Notes: a model not told the origin generated them from the sequence alone. Shown: positions 8,231 through 17,288, counted from the first letter of the stretch. The stretch is 64,000 nt of DNA from Sphingomonas alpina (GCF_014490665.1 NZ_CP061038.1:3844001-3908000); one strand, 5' to 3'. A program made the numbers and translations.

Positions 8231-9071
8231 AATCAAGTGCTAGTTTTTGGGGCACTCCGAGATGGGTATTCAAGAAGGGCAGGATGGCCGCGCACCATGC
8301 CGCCGGACGTTCCAGCAACATGACGGCACCGCCGGGTAGCTCGGTATAGCCCCAGTCCGGACGACGCTCGATCAGCTGACGGCCGGAAGAGAAAACCGGA
8401 TCGGTCAGTCCCGCGACAACCAGCGTTGGGCAAGCGATTCGCACCAGATCGGATGAGAAATCGTACCGCGCCGCGGCATGGTGCCCATGCTCGCGCGTCG
8501 GCCCATTGGCAAAATAGGTGAGCACCGAGACATGGACCGTCTCAGCGCTCCAGTCGGGCTCGGCGATCCGGCGCACCAGCGACCAGCGATCGAGCAAATG
8601 GCTGCCGTCCGCCGCGACGCTTTGCGATTCGTCGATCGCAGCCTGGCGCTGGGCACGACGCTCCGATGTGTAGAGCGGCGCGTTGTCCATCGCGAGCGCG
8701 ACGACGCGATCGGGATAGGCCGCCGCCATCCTTCCCGCGACCAGCGCGCCGCCATGCTGACCGACAATCGCCGCCGACGCCGCACCAAGCGCATCGAGCA
8801 GCGGCGGCAGGAGTGTCGCGAACCCCTCGATCGTCGGTTCGGCCAGCGGATCGGACAGGCCGTGCCCGGGCAGATCCGGCGCGACCGCGCGAAAGCCGGC
8901 CGCGGCGATCAGCGGCATGACGCGGCGATACTGGATCGATGCCCAGGGCGCCTGGTGCATCAGCAGCACCACCGGCCCGCTTCCCTGTTCGCGGTAATGG
9001 ACCTGCCGGTCGCCGCACTGGACATAGCCGCGCCGCTCGCCGGGAAGCGCACCGGTCGCCGGAATGGTCAT
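8223..9071 (-). CDS. alpha/beta-hydrolase-fold protein lacking the catalytic Ser and His
   Basis: A 282-residue alpha/beta-hydrolase fold with the oxyanion-side motif VVLLMHQAPWAS (residues 34-45) and DLPGHGLSDP (66-75). The nucleophile elbow reads VGQHGGA (103-109), with His106 where Ser, Asp or Cys is expected. The acid position is plausible (D224 in GLTDPVF). The segment that normally carries the general-base His reads LPGGAVMLLERP (245-256) and has none. Either it is not a hydrolase (a lyase, binding protein or cofactor-free enzyme), or it uses other residues. ATG 9071 is 28 bp after the MFS gene, probably in the same transcript. Confidence 0.85.
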   Translation of the reverse strand: MTIPATGALPGERRGYVQCGDRQVHYREQGSGPVVLLMHQAPWASIQYRRVMPLIAAAGFRAVAPDLPGHGLSDPLAEPTIEGFATLLPPLLDALGAASAAIVGQHGGALVAGRMAAAYPDRVVALAMDNAPLYTSERRAQRQAAIDESQSVAADGSHLLDRWSLVRRIAEPDWSAETVHVSVLTYFANGPTREHGHHAAARYDFSSDLVRIACPTLVVAGLTDPVFSSGRQLIERRPDWGYTELPGGAVMLLERPAAWCAAILPFLNTHLGVPQKLALDLH

Positions 9072-9099
9072 CGCGCGACCCGGTTGGCGCGATGTGGCA

Positions 9100-10443
9100 T
9101 CAGGCCGTCGCCGGCGAGCCGGCAAGCGGATCGGGCACGTCAAGCGTCGCTTCAAGCTCGACCAGCGCCCGGCGATAATGTTTCAGGCCCAGGATCACGA
9201 ACAGGATCGACGGGATCCCGACACACACTACAAAGATCGACAGCACCATGCCGATCGATTTCGGATCGCCCGAATAATCGGTGGCCCAGCCAATGATCGG
9301 CGGGCCGAGCAAAGGCCCCACCAGCGTGATCACGGTGTTGAAGATCGCCACCGACTGGCTGCGGATATCACCCGGCGTCACCAGCGACAGCGCCGACGGA
9401 CCGCCGGCAGTAGCGATCGACTTGCCGACAAAGGCGACAAACATCGCCGCGACGGCGAGCTGCGCGGTCGGCATCACCGGATAGAGCGCGCTCATCGGCA
9501 CCCCGATCACCAGCCCGAGCAGCAGCACGCGCATCGCCGCATCGGCATGACGCTTGAGGAAATGCCGCGTCATCCAGACTGCAATCGCAGTCCCGATCGG
9601 TCCAGCGGTGAAGTAGAACAGGCCGGTGACGGTGCCGATCGTGGCGATGTCCCAGCCCCAGACGCGCTGGAACAGCGGCACGTTCCAGAAGGTCAGCGTG
9701 CTCATCGCGAAATTGCAGGTGGCGCCGATGAACAGGGCGCCAAAGCCACGCCAGCGCGCGAGAATATAGCGAAAGGCATTGATCCTGGGCTGGCCGGTAT
9801 CGCTGATCCGCTCGCTATGCGCCGGCTCACGCACCGTCAGCATCAGCCCGGCAAAGACGAAGCCGGGAATGCCGACGAGGAAGAACGCCATTTGCCACAT
9901 CTCGAACTCGCCCAGGCCGAGGAAATGCTTGTGGCCCATTGTCGTCAGCCAACCGACCAGATTGCCGCCGACGAGAAAGGCAAGGCCCGCACCGAGATAG
10001 GGGCCGGCCATATAGACGCTGATCGCCCGACCGCGGCGCGGCCGGTCGAAATAATCGCTGATCATCGAGACCGAGCATGGGCTGACCACCGCTTCGCCCA
10101 GGCCGAGACCGAGGCGGAGCAGCAGCAGCACGGCAAAGCTGGTCGCAAACCCGCTTGCCGTGGTCATTGCGCACCAGAAGACGATCCCGGCGATCAGGAT
10201 CCATTTCCGGCTCGCCCGGTCGGCATACCAGCCGAGCGGAATGCCCATCAGCACGTTGAACAGCGAAAAGGCCGGCCCAAGCAACAGCCCCACCTGGAAA
10301 TCGCTCAGGTGGAGCGACTGCTTGATCGGCTCGATGATGAGGGTGAGAATATAGCGGTCGAAATAGGACAGGATGAAGACCAGCAACAGCAGGCCGACGA
10401 CATACCATTGATAAGCGATCGAATGCGTCCGCTGCTCCATCAT
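9100..10443 (-). CDS. MFS transporter, spinster-like
   Basis: 447 residues with about twelve hydrophobic segments. It opens with YQWYVVGLLLLVFILSYFDR, the first membrane segment typical of spinster-type MFS carriers common in sphingomonad catabolic loci, followed by a loop motif (GWYADRASRKW). The start ATG 10443 has GGGA upstream. It lies in the inner membrane and probably moves an organic acid or aromatic substrate of the island into the cell. It sits 26 bp after the methyltransferase gene and 28 bp before the hydrolase-fold gene. Substrate not predictable. Confidence 0.92.
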   Translation of the reverse strand: MMEQRTHSIAYQWYVVGLLLLVFILSYFDRYILTLIIEPIKQSLHLSDFQVGLLLGPAFSLFNVLMGIPLGWYADRASRKWILIAGIVFWCAMTTASGFATSFAVLLLLRLGLGLGEAVVSPCSVSMISDYFDRPRRGRAISVYMAGPYLGAGLAFLVGGNLVGWLTTMGHKHFLGLGEFEMWQMAFFLVGIPGFVFAGLMLTVREPAHSERISDTGQPRINAFRYILARWRGFGALFIGATCNFAMSTLTFWNVPLFQRVWGWDIATIGTVTGLFYFTAGPIGTAIAVWMTRHFLKRHADAAMRVLLLGLVIGVPMSALYPVMPTAQLAVAAMFVAFVGKSIATAGGPSALSLVTPGDIRSQSVAIFNTVITLVGPLLGPPIIGWATDYSGDPKSIGMVLSIFVVCVGIPSILFVILGLKHYRRALVELEATLDVPDPLAGSPATA

Positions 10444-10469
10444 CGTTCCCTTTAGTCGATTTGGTCGAT

Positions 10470-11675
10470 CTAGATCTTGCTGCCGAACACGTACCAGCCG
10501 CCCCGGCCGTGCATCGGGCGACCCGGTTCATCCCAGGCGAACGCCGTACCACGCGCCGGAAAAGCACCTGTGTCGGGCAGGATCAGCGCGAACGTCGCGG
10601 CCGGATCAAAGCCAGCCTCGATGCACAGCGCGCGATGATCCTCGGCGCGCCATGCGGTATAGGCCGGCTCATTGTTGTTGAGCGTGTCCCAGTTCCAGAA
10701 ATAATCCTCATAGGCATCGACAAGATGCGAGGACGGCAGTTCCTGGTGGACGATCATTCCGCCGGGCGCGAGCAGCCGCCGGCATTCAGCGAGGACTCGC
10801 CGCGCCGCCTTCACTGGAATCTCGTGAAAGAAGAAGCTCGAGACGATGAGGTCGAAATGGCCGTCGGGATAGTCCAGCGCCTCGGCATTCTGCTGGCTGA
10901 AATGCAGCGCCACACCCTCATGTTCAGCCAATGCATGGCCATAGCGCAGCAGCGGGGCGGAAACATCGACACCGTGCGCCTCCACGCCCGGAAAGGCCTC
11001 GGCATAGGGCAGCAGATTCTTGCCAGAGCTGGTGCCGATATCGAGCATCCGCCGCGGCGCGAAGCCGGGATGATCGGTCTTCAGCCAGCGCGAGATCACT
11101 TTGGCGACCCCGCCCCAGCTGCGATGGCTCTGATTGGCGGTGAAAACGCGCGACCCGAGGCTCGCCACCGCGCCCTGCGCAACATCGTCCTCGGCATATT
11201 CGCTATGAAAGCAGCCAGGCATGAGATGCACGTCAAGCGCGTCGACATAGCGCGGCGGCGCCAGTGCCGGATCGAGCCGCAACGATCCGCCCGCCGGACT
11301 CAGCGCGGCCGCGTCGCGCGCGACCTCGATCATTGCCGGCAGCGCGCGCTCGACCTGCGGCTGGACCGACAGGAAGCACATCTCCTGCGCGTTGTACCGG
11401 ACGCTGCTGTAGAAACGATACGACGCCTCGCCTTCCATCGCCCGGTCGATCATGCGCCAATCGTCGAAGTGCATGCCCTTTGCCTCGGCCGGGCGCGCGA
11501 CGCGTTCCCGGAAATCATGTTCCAGGGTGCCCGCCATATCCTGGATCGCATGGCGGCGCAGCGCGCTGCAGAATCGCTGCCGGCCGATCTCGTCATGAGT
11601 CGCGACGGCCAGTGCCTCGATATCGGGGATCGTATCCGGCGCATTCGCGCCCGTCATCCCGGCCTGAATCGTCAT
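10470..11675 (-). CDS. class I SAM-dependent methyltransferase with a long N-terminal extension
   Basis: 401 residues; ATG 11675 with AGGAG 6 nt upstream. The Rossmann methyltransferase core starts at about 208. SAM motif I is MLDIGTSSGKN (210-220), then HGVDVSAPLLRYG, and FDLIVSSFFFHEIP as motif IV. The first 200 residues form an unrecognised helical domain with no close motif, so acceptor specificity may lie there. It heads the minus-strand run toward the MFS gene and is divergent from the FAD monooxygenase. The two share a 128-bp promoter region that contains the palindrome 11763-11780. The methylated substrate is unknown. Confidence 0.85.
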   Translation of the reverse strand: MTIQAGMTGANAPDTIPDIEALAVATHDEIGRQRFCSALRRHAIQDMAGTLEHDFRERVARPAEAKGMHFDDWRMIDRAMEGEASYRFYSSVRYNAQEMCFLSVQPQVERALPAMIEVARDAAALSPAGGSLRLDPALAPPRYVDALDVHLMPGCFHSEYAEDDVAQGAVASLGSRVFTANQSHRSWGGVAKVISRWLKTDHPGFAPRRMLDIGTSSGKNLLPYAEAFPGVEAHGVDVSAPLLRYGHALAEHEGVALHFSQQNAEALDYPDGHFDLIVSSFFFHEIPVKAARRVLAECRRLLAPGGMIVHQELPSSHLVDAYEDYFWNWDTLNNNEPAYTAWRAEDHRALCIEAGFDPAATFALILPDTGAFPARGTAFAWDEPGRPMHGRGGWYVFGSKI

Positions 11676-11762
11676 CGAGGATCTCCTGAAGCCCGGCGGA
11701 TCGCTGCAGCCATCCTGCCAGATCGCACCATAATCGCAAAAAGACGTTGCACCCAATCGATT

Positions 11763-11780
11763 TGCCCTACATCTAGTACA
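11763..11780. promoter_or_regulatory. 18-bp palindrome in the divergent methyltransferase/monooxygenase promoter
   Basis: TGCCCTACATCTAGTACA is the second strong copy of the island palindrome (reverse complement TGTACTA-N4-TAGGGCA, flanked by AAATC). It lies 24 bp before the GTG start of the FAD monooxygenase, a repressor-like position that would block the plus-strand operon, and 88 bp from the methyltransferase start. Confidence 0.6.
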
Positions 11781-11803
11781 AATCATCTGCGGGGAGTGGC
11801 GCG

Positions 11804-13006
11804 GTGTCAAGGGTGGATCGAAACAAGGTTATCATCGCGGGGGCAGGTCCGGTTGGGCTTGTCGCGGCGCTGCTTCTCGGCCGCCGCGGAATCCCCTTTA
11901 CGCTGGTCGAGGCCGAAGAGGTACTGGCCAATGATCTGCGTGCCTCGACCTTTCATCCGCCGACGCTCGACATGCTCGACGATCTGGGTCTTGCCGCACC
12001 GCTGATCTCCATGGGGTTGATCAGCCCGACCTGGCAGATCCGAATGCACGAAACCGGCGAGCGCGCGGTCTTCGATCTCGCCGCGATCGCCGCCGACACG
12101 CACCACCCGTACCGCCTGCAATGCGAACAATCGAAACTCTGCCGGCTGCTGCTCGATCGCGTGCTGGCGGAGGGCAAGGGCGAGGTGCGGATGGGCACGC
12201 GGATCGAACAGGTCGCGCAGGATGCGAACCAGGTCACCGCGCTGGTCGGCCGGGACGACAAGGTAGAGGCGATCGAGGGCCGCTATCTGATCGGCGCCGA
12301 CGGTTCGCGCAGCGCCGCGCGGCGCAACATGGGGTTCGCCTTTGACGGCAAGACCTATCCCGAAACGACGATCCTGGGGACGACGACCTTTCCGTTCGAG
12401 GAACATTTGCCCGACCTGTCCAACGTCAATTATGTCTGGAAGCAGAAAGGCACGTTCAGCCTGTTGCGCCTCCCGGACCTCTGGCGCTGCAGCCTCTATC
12501 CGGATCCGGAAGAATCGATCGAGGACGGCCTCCAGCCGGAAAGCATCCAGCGCAAGCTGCAGGCGATCGTGCCGCGCGACTGCGACTATGAGGTATTGGA
12601 GGTCCGCGCCTATCGGATCCATATGCGCATCGTCGAAAATTATCGCTCCGGCCGGGTGTTGCTCGCCGGCGATGCCGCACATGTCAATTCGCCGTCCGGC
12701 GGCATGGGGATGAACGGCGGCATTCATGACGCGTTCGAACTGGTCGATACGCTCGCCCAGGTCTGGAACGGCGCCGACGCCTCACTGCTCGACCGCTATA
12801 CCCGCCGCCGCCGGCCGGTCGCCCTGGCCGAGATACTCGGCCAATCGGACCGCAATCGCGCCCGCATGCAGGAACGCGACATCGCGAAACGCCGCGACAT
12901 GCTCGCCGACCTCCAGCGGATCGCCGGCAACCCCGAGAGTGTGCGCGAGCATCTGTTGAGAAGCTCGATGATCACCGGCCTGCGCCTCGCTGCGGCGATC
13001 GCATGA
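11804..13006 (+). CDS. FAD-dependent aromatic-ring monooxygenase
   Basis: 400 residues; GTG start with GGGGAG 7 nt upstream. The FAD-binding fold begins at residue 9 (VIIAGAGPVGLVAALLLGRR). The second FAD motif YLIGADGSRSAARR and the third GRVLLAGDAAHVNSPSGGMG are all present, as in p-hydroxybenzoate-hydroxylase-type flavin monooxygenases. These use NAD(P)H and O2 to hydroxylate or oxidatively open aromatic rings. It is slightly short at the C-terminus compared with pheA/mhpA-type enzymes. It is the first gene of the plus-strand operon and overlaps the isomerase-like gene by 4 nt. It probably makes the first or ring-opening attack on the island's substrate (inference). Confidence 0.92.
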   Translation: MSRVDRNKVIIAGAGPVGLVAALLLGRRGIPFTLVEAEEVLANDLRASTFHPPTLDMLDDLGLAAPLISMGLISPTWQIRMHETGERAVFDLAAIAADTHHPYRLQCEQSKLCRLLLDRVLAEGKGEVRMGTRIEQVAQDANQVTALVGRDDKVEAIEGRYLIGADGSRSAARRNMGFAFDGKTYPETTILGTTTFPFEEHLPDLSNVNYVWKQKGTFSLLRLPDLWRCSLYPDPEESIEDGLQPESIQRKLQAIVPRDCDYEVLEVRAYRIHMRIVENYRSGRVLLAGDAAHVNSPSGGMGMNGGIHDAFELVDTLAQVWNGADASLLDRYTRRRRPVALAEILGQSDRNRARMQERDIAKRRDMLADLQRIAGNPESVREHLLRSSMITGLRLAAAIA

Positions 13007-13749
13007 ACGCTGGCAATGACTATGGCCGCGACGGCATTGTCGGGATCGGCACGCCACAGGCCAACCCGACAGTCGAGGCGGAAATGGCGATCCTGCTGCC
13101 ACCGACGATCCTTCGCATCACCACACGGCTGACCAGCCGGGCCGAAGCGTCAGAGGACCGGTTGCGCGACTATATCGAACAGCTCGAGCCTGCGCTTGCG
13201 AGCTTCGACACGCTGCGCCCACAGGTCTTCGGCTTCGCCTGCACCGCCGCCTCCTATCTCATGGCGCCGGGGCGCGAGGCGGCGATCGTCGCTGCTGCCG
13301 AAGCCCGCTACGACTATCCCGTCATCACCGCGGCCGCCGCCATTGCCTGGAAGCTGCACGCGCTCGGCGCACGCCGCATCGCGCTTGTCTCGCCCTATCC
13401 CGCAGCGCTGGGCCAGGCCGCTATTACCTATTGGCAGGGGCAGGGCTTTGCACCTGTCGCTGTGGCGAACGCCGCCATCTCCGGCACCGATACACGCGGC
13501 ATCTATGCGCTTGGCAGCGCGGATGCGCGGGCTTCGCTCGCCGATCTCGGCGCTGTTTCAGCCGACGTCATCCTGATCACCGGAACGGGCATGCCGTCCC
13601 TGTCGCTGATCGCCGACCCGCCGCCGGGCACGCCGCCGATCCTCTCGTCCAATCTCGCCCTCGCCGAAGCCTTGCTCGCCAGCCTGGGCCAACCCCTCCC
13701 CGACTGGCGCGCGCGCTACCGTGCCGCAATCCAAGGACCCCTGTCATGA
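13003..13749 (+). CDS. Asp/Glu racemase superfamily protein (maleate isomerase / arylmalonate decarboxylase-like)
   Basis: 248 residues. The start (GIVGIGTPQANPTVEAEMAI) matches the maleate isomerase pattern with a substrate-binding Asn. The first-half catalytic Cys is present in GFACTAASY. The second-half position, normally a second Cys (SCTNL-like), reads ITGTGMPSL and has no Cys. Maleate isomerases use the first Cys as nucleophile, whereas arylmalonate decarboxylase keeps only the second. This single-Cys arrangement is unusual, so the reaction could be cis-trans isomerisation of a substituted maleate or something else. ATGA overlaps on both sides tie it to the monooxygenase and the aldehyde dehydrogenase. 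Confidence 0.85.
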   Translation: MNAGNDYGRDGIVGIGTPQANPTVEAEMAILLPPTILRITTRLTSRAEASEDRLRDYIEQLEPALASFDTLRPQVFGFACTAASYLMAPGREAAIVAAAEARYDYPVITAAAAIAWKLHALGARRIALVSPYPAALGQAAITYWQGQGFAPVAVANAAISGTDTRGIYALGSADARASLADLGAVSADVILITGTGMPSLSLIADPPPGTPPILSSNLALAEALLASLGQPLPDWRARYRAAIQGPLS

Positions 13750-15239
13750 TCTCCACCCCGATCCCCGGAACGATCCCCGCGGTCAGCGCGATCATCGACG
13801 GCGCAACGATCACCGCCGCGTCCGGCCCCCCGATCGCGGTAGTCGATCCCGCGACCGAGGAGGTCATCATCGAAATCGCCGAGGCAGGCGACGCGCTGGT
13901 CGACCGCGCGGTCGCTGCCGCGCGCCGCGCCTTTGAAGGGCCATGGCGGCGCATGGACGTGGAGGCGCGCCAGGCGGCCCTGCGCTCCTGCGCCGATCGG
14001 ATCGATGCCGCCACCGATGAACTGGCCATATTGGAGACTGCCAATACCGGCATTCCGATCGGCCAGGTGCGCGACCGACAGATCGCTCGCGCCGCCTATA
14101 ATTTTCGTTTCTTCGCTGACTATATCGGCCAGTCGACGTCCGAGCTATATGAACAGGATCCCAATTATCTGACCTTTGTGCGCCGCGAGCCGGTCGGTGT
14201 CGCTGCACTGATCGCGCCGTGGAACGCGCCGATCGCGCTCGGGTCGATGAAGATCGCCGCCGCGATCGCCTTCGGCAATGCCTGCGTCATCAAGCCCTCG
14301 GAACAGGCGCCGCTCGGCGTGGACCGGCTCGTCGAACTGCTTCAGGAAATCCTGCCCACCGGCCTGGTCAACCTGGTGAATGGCCGCGGCGTCACGACCG
14401 GCGACCGACTGGTTCGCCACGACCAGGTCGATCTCGTTTCCTTCACCGGCGGTACTGCCACCGGGCGCGCGATCATGGCGGCGGCCGGCCAGGGCCTCAA
14501 GCCGGCGACGATGGAGCTTGGCGGCAAGTCCGCCAACATCATCTTCGACAGTGCCGATTTCGACCAGGCGCTCGACGCAGCGCTGTTGAGCATCTTCACC
14601 ACCAATGGCCAGCAATGCCTCGCCGGCTCGCGCATCCTGGTCCAGCGTGGCATCGCCGACCGCTTCATCGAGGCGTTCGTGGCCCGCGCCAAAGCACTCA
14701 GGATCGGCCATCCGCTCGCTCCCGACACGGAAATCGGCCCGCTCGCCTCCAGGCGGCACCTCGATCATGTGCTGGGGTTCGTGCCGGTGTCCGACCGCAC
14801 CGGCGTGCAGCTCCTTGCCGGCGGGCGTCGCGCGCCGGGGTTCGACCATGGCAATTATATCGAGCCGACCGTGGTCACCGTCGCCGATATCAACGACCGC
14901 ATCTGCCAGGACGAGATTTTCGGTCCCTTCGCCGCGATCACGACCTTCGACACCGCGGAAGAGGCCTATGCCCTCGCCAACGGCACCCGCTTCGGCCTGG
15001 TCAGCTATGTCTGGTCGCAGGATATCGCCACCATCATGGAAGCGCAGGACCGGCTGTCGAGCGGCATCGTGTGGTGCAACACGCCAATGATGCGCGAACT
15101 GCGCGCGCCGTTTGGCGGCTATGGCGATTCAGGCGTCGGTGCCGAAGGCGGCCGGGCCTGCGAGGCGTTCTATACTCGTCAGAAAACCGTCAGCATCCCG
15201 CGCCGTCCGCTCGGACTGCGCAAGCTCGGCGCGCGATAA
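13746..15239 (+). CDS. NAD(P)-dependent aldehyde dehydrogenase
   Basis: 497 residues, the usual ALDH length. It has the general base E257 in MELGGKSANI, catalytic C291 in NGQQCLAGSR, and the coenzyme motif FTGGTATGRAI. The C-terminal EIFGPFAAITTF is standard. ATG 13746 overlaps the upstream stop by 4 nt. It resembles semialdehyde dehydrogenases of ring-cleavage routes (HpaE-like). In this operon it would oxidise a semialdehyde left by ring opening to a carboxylate, giving the diacid for the following isomerase and hydratase steps (inference). Confidence 0.93.
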   Translation: MISTPIPGTIPAVSAIIDGATITAASGPPIAVVDPATEEVIIEIAEAGDALVDRAVAAARRAFEGPWRRMDVEARQAALRSCADRIDAATDELAILETANTGIPIGQVRDRQIARAAYNFRFFADYIGQSTSELYEQDPNYLTFVRREPVGVAALIAPWNAPIALGSMKIAAAIAFGNACVIKPSEQAPLGVDRLVELLQEILPTGLVNLVNGRGVTTGDRLVRHDQVDLVSFTGGTATGRAIMAAAGQGLKPATMELGGKSANIIFDSADFDQALDAALLSIFTTNGQQCLAGSRILVQRGIADRFIEAFVARAKALRIGHPLAPDTEIGPLASRRHLDHVLGFVPVSDRTGVQLLAGGRRAPGFDHGNYIEPTVVTVADINDRICQDEIFGPFAAITTFDTAEEAYALANGTRFGLVSYVWSQDIATIMEAQDRLSSGIVWCNTPMMRELRAPFGGYGDSGVGAEGGRACEAFYTRQKTVSIPRRPLGLRKLGAR

Positions 15240-15251
15240 GGGAGAAGACCA

Positions 15252-15737
15252 ATGTCGATCGAACCGGAAATCGCCGCATGGCTGGACATCTATTTCGAGG
15301 CATGGAACCGCTACGACGTGCCGGCGATGAAAACCTGTTGGGACGAGGAGGATCCGCTGCCGATCTACCTGGCCGAGGAATGCGATCCGCATATCGGCTG
15401 GGAGGCGGTGCTCGGCTATTGGCGCATCGACCGGTCGAAATCCGAACGGCTCGTGACGTGGAAGAATCTGACCGCCAAAGAGGCCGCGCCTGGCCTGGCG
15501 GTCATCCTGTTCGACGCCAATTGGAGCACCTACATCCCCGGGTCGCGGCTCTATCCCCGGCCATTCGGCGGCCCGGTGCGGATCACCGCGGCGCTGCGGC
15601 TGAAGCCGGAAGGTTGGCGGATGTTCCATTATGTCGAGGCGCCACTCGCCTCGATCGTCCAACTCCGCCGTGCGCATGAGGACGCGGTCGAGCCGGCACT
15701 GCATGCCCGGCTCGCCGCCAAGGGCATCAGCTATTGA
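15252..15737 (+). CDS. NTF2-like / SnoaL-like small protein
   Basis: 161 residues; ATG 15252 with GGGAGAAG upstream. The N-terminus (EIAAWLDIYFEAWNRYDVPA) and the following acidic segment, then alternating beta strands (LAVILFDANWSTYIPG, PVRITAALRLKPEGWRMFHY), fit the cone-shaped NTF2 fold. Such proteins act as isomerases, hydratases or dioxygenase small subunits, or have no enzyme role. It is 12 bp after the aldehyde dehydrogenase and the last gene before a 90-bp gap. Possibly it isomerises an unstable ring-cleavage product (inference). Family assignment is moderate. Confidence 0.65.
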   Translation: MSIEPEIAAWLDIYFEAWNRYDVPAMKTCWDEEDPLPIYLAEECDPHIGWEAVLGYWRIDRSKSERLVTWKNLTAKEAAPGLAVILFDANWSTYIPGSRLYPRPFGGPVRITAALRLKPEGWRMFHYVEAPLASIVQLRRAHEDAVEPALHARLAAKGISY

Positions 15738-15827
15738 GAATGGCTGAAATTCGCTGCGCACCGAAAAACGTCGTCCATGGACATTGATGTTTCAATGCAC
15801 GACGCTTAGGACATTACATATAAGACT

Positions 15828-17288
15828 ATGACAAATTCGCGCACTCTTTTCGCCAAGCTCTGGGATGCTCATGTCATCGCATCGCTGGGCATGGGCGAAG
15901 ATCTGGTGGCGATCGACCGGGTATTCCTACACGAACGCACCGGGTCGGTCGCGCTACGTTCGCTGGCCGCCAGCGGCCGCTGCGTTACCGATCCGCGCCG
16001 GATCTTCGCTGTCACCGATCATATCGTCGACACGTTGCCCGGCCGCACCGGGACGCTTGTGCCGGGCGGTGCGGCTTTTCTCGAAGCGACCCGCGAGGAA
16101 ACCCGCAAGGCGGGCATCCACCTGTTCGATGTCGAGGATCCCGATCAGGGCATCGTCCATGTCATCTCGCCCGAACTCGCCATCGTCCTGCCCGGTGCAA
16201 CCCTGGTCTGCCCCGACAGCCATAGCTGCAGCCAAGGCGCGTTGGGAGCGCTCGCCTGGGGTATTGGCTCGACCGAGGCCGAGCATGCGATGGCGACCGG
16301 GACGCTGCGCGTGCGCCGTCCGGGAACCATGCGCGTGACCTTTTCGGGCCGGCTCGGGCCGGGCGTGACCGCCAAGGATATGGCGTTGGCATTGATCGCG
16401 ACACACGGTGCCAGCGGCGGCAAGGGACACGCGATCGAGTTTGCCGGCGAAGCGGTGGCTGCGCTCGATCTCGAGGGGCGGCTTACGTTGTGCAACATGG
16501 CGGCTGAATTCGGCGCGATGACCGCCTTCGTGGCGCCCGACGAGGTCATCTTCGACTATCTGAAGGGCCGCCGCTACGCCCCCCGAGGTCCGGCATGGGA
16601 TGCGGCGCTCACCGCCTGGCGCCTGCTCGCCACCGATCCAGGCGCGACTTTCGATCGTGAGATCGTCATGGACGCTCACGCCGTGGCGCCGATGATGAGC
16701 TGGGGCGTGAGCCCGCAGGATTCGGTGCCGATCGATGCCTCGATCCCGACCCCGCCCTACACAGGGAGTAGCGCGAGGGCGCTCGACTATATGGCGCTTA
16801 GGCCTGGCCAGCAGCTGCTGGGCACGCCGATCGATGCGGCCTTTATCGGCAGCTGCACCAACAGCCGGCTCGCTGATCTGCGCCGTGTCGCCGCGATCGT
16901 GCGTGGCCGCCATGTCGCCAATGGCATTACCGCGATCATCGTCCCTGGCTCGTCCGCGGTGCGCCGCGCAGCAGAGGCGGAAGGGATCGACCGGATCTTC
17001 ATGGATGCCGGGTTCGACTGGCGCATGAGCGGCTGTTCGCTGTGCTTCTACGCCGGGGGCGACGGCTTCGCACCCGGCGCGCGCGTCATCTCCTCCACCA
17101 ACCGCAATTTCGAAGGGCGGCAGGGCCCGGGTGTCCGTACCCATATCGCCAGTCCCGAAACGGTCGCCGCCAGCGCGATCGCGGGCGCGATCGCCGATCC
17201 GCGCGATTGGCCGCCTCTGCCCGCGCCTGGCGATGGCAAGGCCGACGACCGGGCACACGCCTTCACCGCCGGTGCGGAAGCGCGCTGA
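15828..17288 (+). CDS. aconitase-superfamily hydratase large subunit (LeuC-like)
   Basis: 486 residues. It starts like LeuC (TLFAKLWDAHVIASLGMGED) and keeps the 4Fe-4S ligands C343 (GSCTNSR), C403 and C406 (GCSLCFYAGG). The pair LeuC/LeuD also includes citraconate, dimethylmaleate (DmdAB) and maleate hydratases. No leuA or leuB is nearby, and the partners are an isomerase-like protein, a CoA transferase and an HMG-CoA-lyase-like protein. A catabolic hydratase acting on a mesaconate- or maleate-type diacid is therefore more likely than leucine synthesis (inference). It overlaps the small subunit by one base. No good ribosome site precedes the ATG; a 90-bp gap may hold a promoter. Confidence 0.88.
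   Translation: MTNSRTLFAKLWDAHVIASLGMGEDLVAIDRVFLHERTGSVALRSLAASGRCVTDPRRIFAVTDHIVDTLPGRTGTLVPGGAAFLEATREETRKAGIHLFDVEDPDQGIVHVISPELAIVLPGATLVCPDSHSCSQGALGALAWGIGSTEAEHAMATGTLRVRRPGTMRVTFSGRLGPGVTAKDMALALIATHGASGGKGHAIEFAGEAVAALDLEGRLTLCNMAAEFGAMTAFVAPDEVIFDYLKGRRYAPRGPAWDAALTAWRLLATDPGATFDREIVMDAHAVAPMMSWGVSPQDSVPIDASIPTPPYTGSSARALDYMALRPGQQLLGTPIDAAFIGSCTNSRLADLRRVAAIVRGRHVANGITAIIVPGSSAVRRAAEAEGIDRIFMDAGFDWRMSGCSLCFYAGGDGFAPGARVISSTNRNFEGRQGPGVRTHIASPETVAASAIAGAIADPRDWPPLPAPGDGKADDRAHAFTAGAEAR

Noticed and set aside
8223..9071. Haloalkane dehalogenase or epoxide hydrolase (Asp nucleophile)
   Set aside because: The elbow is GQHGG, without the D-W-G pattern, and the base His is absent.
9064..10455. 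Long open frame on the plus strand opposite the MFS gene (463 codons)
   Set aside because: Composition is Arg/His/Gln-rich with no domain. The opposite strand encodes a clear membrane transporter. It is a GC-rich antisense shadow.
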